Source of the DNA: Blasia pusilla
Taxonomy: Eukaryota; Marchantiophyta; Marchantiopsida; Blasiales
Length of the DNA: 64,000 bases
Assembly (NCBI GenBank): GCA_050084515.1
Contig: CM114271.1
Location: 39,680,001-39,744,000, forward strand
Reading direction: 5' to 3'
Shown here: positions 57,001-64,000 of the stretch, piece after piece
Layout of the letters: each line of letters begins with the position of its first letter
How positions within the stretch are numbered: position 1 is the stretch's first letter
Position numbers and translations under genes: made by a program
Notes under the pieces: model-generated
Database searches by the model: none
What the model saw: the letters and a program-made list of their open reading frames with translations, nothing else
Told to the model about the DNA's origin: nothing

Positions 57001-60000
57001 GGCTTTGAATCTCTAAAACAGCTTGAGTCTCCATCCAGTCTCAACAGCACTTCGTTTCACAAACTGTGAATGCTGCAGATCAAATCAGTCTCTCATACTC
57101 GGTAAGACAACTAGTGTGAAGAAGCTCAGGCTCTGCTTGTTTGTGATTTTGTAACTGAGAGTTCACACTCCACAATTCCTGCTAGAACAGACCAAAGATT
57201 GGGAGAAGGTTTGATGGAACTCTTCATAACAAATTTCTGCAAAAAAACTTCCATGGTGGGTATAACCAATCAATGAAATTTATAATCACGAGAGTTCCAA
57301 ATCAAGACCCAGCACCAGGGAGTGCAGTATGTACCAGCTGTTCAGAGGAATCATCAGAGGATATGAAGTAGGATTCATGTGAAAATTCTTTTTTCGTTTG
57401 GACATGACTTCAATTTAAGCTAGCAACTGACACTCACCATCAGTCCACTAATCAGAACCATCACAAACCCAGACACAAATAATTCTAACATTGTCGAGAA
57501 TCATTCCACTCCAGACACTTCACTGTAAGACATATCTAACCTTGCAATTACGACAGACCAATATCTCTATCCTAGCACATGAACAACCCTGCTACAGCTC
57601 TCAGAAGACTTCACTGCAGCGTTTAGGATTGACTTCTCTGTCAAGTATGACTCTGCCAACAAATCCCAGACACAGATTTACCATCATTTGCCTCTGCACT
57701 CTGTGACTGATGATGTTGTACAAATCCCTTGGAAACCCCAACTGACCATGCCCATGTATTCTTTCAGAAACCCCAAGGACCCTCATAGGTAAGGATTTGG
57801 GACCAAAACATACCTTATTCTTGAAGGCACTTCCCATGAAAACAGGAACAAATTGCAAGGAGATAGTTGCTCTTCGTATGGCTTCCTGCAAAGTCAAAAC
57901 CATAATTATTTGACGAATGTTCGCAGATCTAACTGCCTTTGTGCATCCAAAGGCAGCAACTAAAAAACATCCAAAATTTCTCACAGTTTTGTCAGTAGAC
58001 ATAACAGCACTTACCAGGAGGTCATCACTAGAGATGGGCTGGTCATTAAGAAACTTGTCTGCAAGCTGGTCATCCACCTCTGAGACAATTTCAATTAACT
58101 CTCGGCTCTTTTCTGTGGCTACCTCAATTAAGTGGGGGGGAATTTCTTCTTCAACCACTATCTCTCTGCATGAAGACATGTTAACCTCAGAATTGAACTT
58201 TGCATAGACTGCAACCCCACCACTTCATGACAAGTGATGTGATAAAAGACAGATTCTTGGCAGCTTAAAAGAACAGTAAGAATTACTTTCAGATAAAACC
58301 ATTACAGCACCCATCTGCATATCCCCTCCTCAAAGAAGACTGACCAAACATGCTGTGCATCTCCAACACTGAATCAATGGCGGGTGAATTCTCTGACAAG
58401 ATTGGCATCGAAGTAGGAAACCATCACTGAGCTCCCGGAAAAACTTTCGCTTACCCGTGCACCCCTCGCGAATAGAAAGCTTTCATTTGCACAAGATCAA
58501 TTAGACCTTGTAGCTCAGTCTCAAGACCGATGGGGTACTGGACTGCCGCACAATTCAGTTTTAGCTTCTTCTTCAGCTGCAAAGGAAACATGGAAGTACA
58601 GCCATTAGACCATGAATAAGTGCCGGTTAATCTTGAGCTAAGAAAGGAGGAAATTACGAGGACATGAGGCTCATCAAGGACACCCATACATAGGAGTTTA
58701 CTCTCGTCTTCCAAGCCCACTGCCCCATGGTAGATGGGGCCAGATGAGTATGGTGCAACTATCCGAAGGACCCCAAAGTCACGGCTTCTCGTAAGCCGAT
58801 ATTTACTCGTCACTCAAAGCCATGCAGCAAACAGTGGACCTGATCGCAATTTCTCTACTGATGAGCTCAAGTACCAATTCACGAGTTCAAGTGACAAAGC
58901 TACGGAGAGAGGAAGATAATTGGCCAGTCCGGTCTGGTACAAAAAATGGTTGGACTTGTAGCAGTTAAGTTTCGAAACCGAGCGTAACTAATTCAGCGAC
59001 ATCACGTTCATGGAAATTCCTGTGTGCAAGGGACCACACCTGATCGATAACCTTCCATGGGTCTGCTCCACTCCGATCAAGCTTGTTGATGAACGCCAGG
59101 CGAGGAACATCATAACGTCGCATCTGGCGATCTACAGTGATAGACTGGCTTTGGACACCTCCCACACTACACAGCACCAACACAGCCCCATCCAGAACAC
59201 GTAATGCCCTCTCAACCTCAATCGTGAAGTCCACATGTCCTGGTGTATCTATAATATTAACCTGTTCCATCACCCAGACGATTGCAAATAAAGGAGTGAA
59301 CATGGGATAATCGGAACTCAATGTCGCACTATCCATAGACTGCCAAAAGTACACAAACCCGACTAAAGCCAGAGCAACTTTCTCAAAAGTTTTACATGAG
59401 CTTCAACCACTGCTCTCATCAAATGAAGTTACGCAAATCCGTTGCAGCGTAAACCCTCATAAGGAAACGCATTCCACTGCCGTATGATTTATCGGATCCT
59501 CCCGAACGAGATATCAAAGTTCAAACTCAGCTGTTACAATATTGAAGGCCGCGCAACGTACGAAAAGCGGGGCGGGAGGGGCTACAAAACTCACCTGATT
59601 ATCACCCCAAGTACAGTGCGTGGCGGCAGATTGAATTGTAATCCCCTTTTCTCTCTCTAAATCCATAGAGTCCATCTTCGCACCAACCCCATCCTTCCCT
59701 CTCACTTCGTGTATCTCGTGAATCCGCCCGGTGTAGAACAAAACACGTTCCGTCAAAGTCGTCTTCCCCGAATCGATGTGCGCCGAGATACCAATATTCC
59801 TCACCTTCTCCATCGAATCCCGCCATGGCTCTCGCTCCTGAGCGGGCTGAGCCGAGCCCCCTACTCCCCGCGAGTGTTTCAACCAGTGGGCGGGCCATAA
59901 TTCAAGAAGAAACGGTTGGGGAACACTATCTGAAATACATTGCAAGGATCGCAACGTGACTACGTTCCTTTCCTCTTTTCGCAGGACAGACGCTAAAGGT

Positions 60001-60038
60001 CCCCGCAGGAGACCCCGGGCTGCCCTGCGAATTCCCAT
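51055..60038 (-). CDS. MEFG1: Mitochondrial elongation factor G (20 exons, complete)
   Basis: GTPase that drives ribosome translocation in mitochondrial translation. Exons: 60038-59595, 59261-59040, 58576-58455, 58165-58015, 57885-57814, 56301-56206, 56016-55928, 55748-55682, 55360-55322, 55058-54998, 54852-54743, 54333-54259, 54129-54061, 53667-53546, 53405-53280, 53019-52899, 52058-51958, 51786-51726, 51536-51483, 51162-51055. Summed length 2,310 bases, 769 aa, no stop or shift. The ATG at 60,038 gives an Arg-rich, acid-poor presequence ([20 protein letters not shown]); an upstream in-frame ATG at 60,104 would add an acidic stretch. G1 [14 protein letters not shown], switch [14 protein letters not shown]3 DTPGHVDF and G4 NKLD are present. 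Later blocks include [46 protein letters not shown] and [17 protein letters not shown], ending [11 protein letters not shown] 1.5-kb intron 5 holds an internal repeat. It converges with the CCCH gene. Confidence 0.93.
56437..57297. repeat. Three dispersed copies of an about 80-bp repeat inside EF-G intron 5
   Basis: Copies at about 56,437-56,515, 56,720-56,800 and 57,218-57,297, same orientation. Shared blocks are CTCTTCATCACAAATTTCTG, CTTCCATGGT, ATAACCAAT and TAATCAC.AGAG. Spacing is about 285 and 500 bases, so they are not strict tandem copies. Confidence 0.75.
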
Positions 60039-60600
60039 CGTCTGCAACGCGTTTCTTTCACCACTTCTCTCCTCTTGTTCCTCCTCCTGCTCCTCGAGGT
60101 TCACATTTCTTATTGTAATTCGTCCCTTTCACGCGTCCTCCTCGCCTTCTAGTCTCTGCGTCGTGTTGTGCTCTGCTCCACTTCACTACTGCTTTGTTGC
60201 TGTCGGGATTTACCTAGGGTTAGGGTTCCGGAAACTAACCGGACGCACGGTTTCTAGAGTCCACGGAAATGGTTTCGGGGTCCGGAGATTAGGGCGTGTG
60301 AATTTCGGAGTACAAAAGTGTATATTTATTTACGGACTGTACATACGCACAATTAGTAAGAGGGGACACGAAATACATATGCACAACTAGTTAAAAAGGG
60401 AATAGGCAATCTAATTTGAATTTATATTTTTTTATACATTATATTTTATATATGGTTATTTTTCTTATTTGAATGTTAATTGGAATGTTCATCGCTTCCA
60501 ATTGTAAATGGATAGAATTTCTCTCCCCTGCTTTAGATAATGTTATATTCAATTGGCATGAGAATATACAAGAGCATGCAAGTAAATGCCCACATTTTGC
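60039..60600. other. EF-G 5' UTR/promoter region
   Basis: Between the EF-G start and the Helitron remnant. A directly repeated block, ACATACGCACAATTAGTAA-like then ACATATGCACAACTAGTTAA (about 60,345-60,400), is present. No gene. Confidence 0.45.
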
Positions 60601-63600
60601 AAAGTTTGACCTTGGGATTTATTGATAGTCATAGCAAAACCGGTCAAATAAGGACTTGAAACCTACGTAAATCAAATGGCAAACATGAATCTGATGCAAT
60701 CAATGAGATACCTGGAATAAAAACTCGATCTCCAATTTTCTTCCCTGTGATAATTTCAGCATTTATTCAATGTTGCATAAATCCACGAATCACCAATCTT
60801 GTTCCGTTTGCTTGTCCATGTGCTCCATTCATGTTTCGTAAGAGCATGATTGGTGCACCAATCTTCAGACACAGTCGGTGCGGATGAAGTCCTAAAGGCA
60901 AGCAATTCTTCAAAAATTCTATTGGATACATATGAATCATCCCTCGTTTGGAATAGAGTCGACGTTGAGGTAAACTTGCTCCTATACACAAAATATAATG
61001 AGTTTGTGAGAAAAGGTAATATTAATATCCAAACTTCCCAAAGAATAGCTCTTTTATAAAGGCTAAAGGGAACCCATGACATTACGCTTTTATAAAGGCT
61101 TAAGGAAATCCACGACATTACGCTTGCATTTATGATAACATCTTTATTTCTCACAATCGAAATTGTCGTATCTCTCGAGAAATCGATGTTATTGAATTTG
61201 CATGGAAAATTTTCATATATCAAATCAATAAGTTCACATATCTTATTGAATTTTAGTAACAATTTCATATGGTAGTCGTATTAAGTCTTCTCCTAAATGA
61301 GATACGAAGTACACGACCCTCTCCCACTTCTAATAACCAATCAGCAAAAGCTTGTTGTTCACTACGCAAGTGACCTTCCAACCTTTGAACTCGCATGTTT
61401 GTTTTCAACTTCATGACCTTTACATTAGACCAAAGAGATGACCTCTTTATGGTGGCTTGGATGATTTTTGGCCGATCCCCATGACGAACAACAGGCAACA
61501 CTTGACCCAAATCATCATTGAATACCATAAGTTTTCCACCGAATGGTAATTGTCATATATCATTAGAAAAACTCCCATAATATATTGTAAAGTTCGATCT
61601 ACAACCTCAAATACGTGACGATGAGCCATATATGCTTTGTCCCATATAGTATGCATTGCATCACGGATGAAGCGCGCTCCATCACTATTAACTGATTATC
61701 TACAACTAAAAAAAAGGGAGTAAATTAGAAGTTGTGCCACCATAATTAGAGGTAATTAATATTTGTACATCACCGGAATTGACACTTACTTGTAACCAGA
61801 GCTCTCATGAAGATTGATGGGGATTTTGAATCACAAATGTGGAATACGTCCTCCATCTAACAATAGAGCAACTATTTCGGATGACGCTAGAGCCAAAGCT
61901 ATACCTCTTGCATTCCTTACACTTGCAAGCAGAAGATTATATGAAAACAAATTCCCGTTCCATTTGGGCCATCCATGAAAAACACTTTTGGAGATGGTGG
62001 AGCATCCAAGCATATTTGATCAAGCTCATCGTGTATAGCATCCCAAATAATACGTCGTCCTTCCTTTAGACACGCTTCTCCCAATTGAACTTGCTCAAAT
62101 AGTTCTTCCGTATCATAAAATAACTCTTGTTCTTCCAAATATGAATTTGATTGAAGGTGTTGAAAGTCAAGTTGGGGCGTGTCTGGAAAGTCAGACAGTC
62201 TTTTTCCTTGATCTTGAAAATAATAATGGACTTCCAACAATGCAGTATTAACCATAGCATCTTCAACATGAAGATTAGGAATTCCAATTTTCTACAAAAT
62301 AGGATGATAACCCAAAATTTGTTAGTATGTTGAATGCTCAATGGAAGATAATATTAGGAATAAAACAAATGATGCAAGAATAGTAATGAATTCTTGCTTG
62401 ACATCGTCTATATAAGAGATCTTCTACCATTGGAACCAAAAATTGACTCCAAAGTGTTGCAGGTTGAGCTGGTGTGTTGTACGCTAGAATAATTGCAAAT
62501 AAGGCGACGAAGTGAAGAACCTGTACGGATTGTAGAAGCTTCTTCAAAGCAAGAGAATACTTCCCTATCATCCTCAAGAAGTCCCAATTGGACAACAGCC
62601 TCCTTGAATATTGGACATAATACCCCATTAACATTTCTCAAACATTCGTACGTAGTTGCTACTCGCAATTATACACAAAGAAGTTTTGAGCATTTATTTG
62701 GATGAGTAAGGTATAAGCGGCCAATGGGATGGCCATAACCATTTTGTACCCTACGAATCCATCCCTTGTTACTCCAACGATAATGAGAAGGATAATCTAT
62801 GTATAGATATTGTCGAGCACTGGAGTCAGATAGATTGGTTGCAAACCATTGGGTCAATGTTGTCTCTCTTTTTAGTTGCAAAATATCTCTAGGAGCGTCA
62901 ACATCATTGAAGTGGACTAGTTGTTGTTCCAAAAGATGGACTGCTAGTCGTACGATACTAGGAAGTTCATTATGTAGACTAAACTTAAAGAGACAGCAAC
63001 CTGCCTCCGAAGAAGATATATATATGGAATAATGAGAATTCCAAATATTTGAGTAAGGAAAATGAAATGAAGTTGAGAAATAAAATATAATGCATCAGAT
63101 AAGTCAATCAACAAAATCATACCTCGCATCAAGATATGACGTTATCTCGTCAATAACTTCGATTACGTTGGATGTATCCATATCCTTTGACTTAAATGAC
63201 ATAGCATGAGAAACATGTTTTTATAAGTACTTGACGGGAGAAACACTACTTGTAATCTCCAAATTAATGTGACAATCGAGGAGGGTTCATAATATAGGAT
63301 TGTAACCCAATGATTATCCAATGAATGTTCGCTCTTAATTATCGCCCTTCCATTCTCCAATCTACAAAAACACAATAACAATCGTAATGAGTCATGAATG
63401 AATACATTAGAAGGAATCACGAATACATATGCCTTAAAAATAAAAGGGTCCTTACCTACGATATAAACCGAATAACCATCTTCCATTTCGGTAATGTTGG
63501 CCGCAAAAGCTTTAGGATAGTCTTTTGTATAATTTTTTGTTTCCTTATCCATACATGGTACATTTGGATTTAATGATCTACACGGCCCGTGAACCATGCA

Positions 63601-64000
63601 ATTAGAAACAGTAGAATATAACCTTAGATCAGTAGATTAATCAGGGATTTCTGCTAAAATTATACAATCATAATTAGTTATGGTACGTGGTTTATCCTTA
63701 CGACCTAAAATAATAAGGACGTGCACATGCGGCAATTCTCTTTCTTGGAATTCCACCACATGGATGCATCCTACAACTCGGCCAAATATCTACTTTTTGA
63801 TGATAAGTCGTAACAACTCCTTCTTTTTCTTCTAAAAAACCGACACGACCAAATTTGGTCGGTCTGTAGTTGATTGGCAAGGTAATAGGGCTGATGTAAT
63901 CTCCTCCCACTTTGGATTGCATGTCATGGTCAAGAAGTAGTCGAGCTTCCCTAAATTTTGTACAATTGCCATTGTATCACCATAGAATTGATGCATATGA
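60600..64000 (-). mobile_element. Decayed Helitron (RepHel), continuing past the window edge
   Basis: Minus-strand, rolling-circle transposon coding region broken into frames, N-terminal end outside the window. From high to low coordinate: Rep-region fragments (about 63,750-63,700, ELPHVHVLIILG-like, the HUH-nuclease neighbourhood; 63,597 HGPCRSLNPNVPCMDKETKN). Linker at 62,668-62,480 (YECLRNVNGVLCPIFKEA, LGLLEDDREVF). PIF1-type helicase with a Walker-A-like FFMDGPNGTG at about 61,960. Then WDKAYMAHRHVFEVVDRTL (61,640), DDLGQVLPVVRHGDRPKIIQ (61,510), TNMRVQRLEG, GLHPHRLCLKIGAPIMLLRN (60,890) and INKSQGQTLQNVGIYLHA near 60,600. Stops and shifts throughout. The 3' CTRR terminus could not be fixed. 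Confidence 0.85.
61051..61122 (-). repeat. 36-bp in-frame tandem duplication in the Helitron helicase region
   Basis: Units 61,051-61,086 and 61,087-61,122 (each starting CTTTTATAAAGG on the plus strand). On the minus strand it duplicates a 12-residue VMSWxxxSLYK-type segment without changing frame. Confidence 0.8.

Noticed and set aside
1-64000. CRISPR arrays, bacterial operons, riboswitches
   Set aside because: The window is eukaryotic nuclear DNA; no regularly spaced short repeats with unique spacers and no bacterial gene organisation are present.

Overview
The window is nuclear DNA of a land plant or close streptophyte relative. It has intron-rich genes with GT-AG introns, a plant-type bHLH factor, the plant-specific homeobox gene NDX, and dense retrotransposon DNA. 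The retroelement type (Ty3/gypsy carrying a DNMT3-like methyltransferase) and the modest introns fit a seedless plant (bryophyte, lycophyte or fern) or a charophyte better than a flowering plant. I cannot name the species.

Host genes. (1) 63-705 (+): last coding exon of NODULIN HOMEOBOX, cut by the window edge. (2) 9,355-14,295 (-): a four-exon bHLH gene with a C-terminal ACT-like domain; its 5' end is uncertain. (3) 44,737-49,201 (+): a ten-exon gene (386 aa) for a CCCH zinc-finger protein of the C3H16/NUP42-like nucleoporin family. (4) 51,055-60,038 (-): a complete 20-exon mitochondrial elongation factor G gene (769 aa). Genes 3 and 4 converge. A decayed Helitron (about 60,600-64,000, minus strand) lies upstream of gene 4.

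Region 19.8-42.1 kb is a three-level nest of related Ty3/gypsy elements. The oldest, C (minus strand), was interrupted by A (22,565-41,215, plus strand), and A by B (28,011-37,480, minus strand). C also holds a solo terminal repeat (20,506-21,149). The three clean insertions (A, B and the solo repeat) have 4-bp target duplications (CCAC, CAGA, AAGT) and TGTC...GACA-type ends. The coding order in A and B is gag (zinc knuckle), protease, C5-cytosine methyltransferase, RT, RNase H, integrase, PHD finger; fragments of C keep the methyltransferase and the PHD region. All copies carry stops and frameshifts.

The termini of A and B are not ordinary LTRs. They read A1 - internal - PPT - B1 - A2 - B2, the split-direct-repeat layout known from PAT/Ngaro-type tyrosine-recombinase elements, here on an element with an HHCC/DDE-type integrase. 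Methyltransferase, PHD reader and split repeats together are the most unusual content of the window.

Other repeats: a degenerate tandem array of about 178-bp period (about 2,480-4,170), a 71-bp near-palindrome inside it, dispersed repeats shared between distant parts of the window, and short tandem duplications. The stretch from about 5.6 to 9.3 kb and the 14.3-19.4 kb region upstream of the bHLH gene hold no gene I can support.
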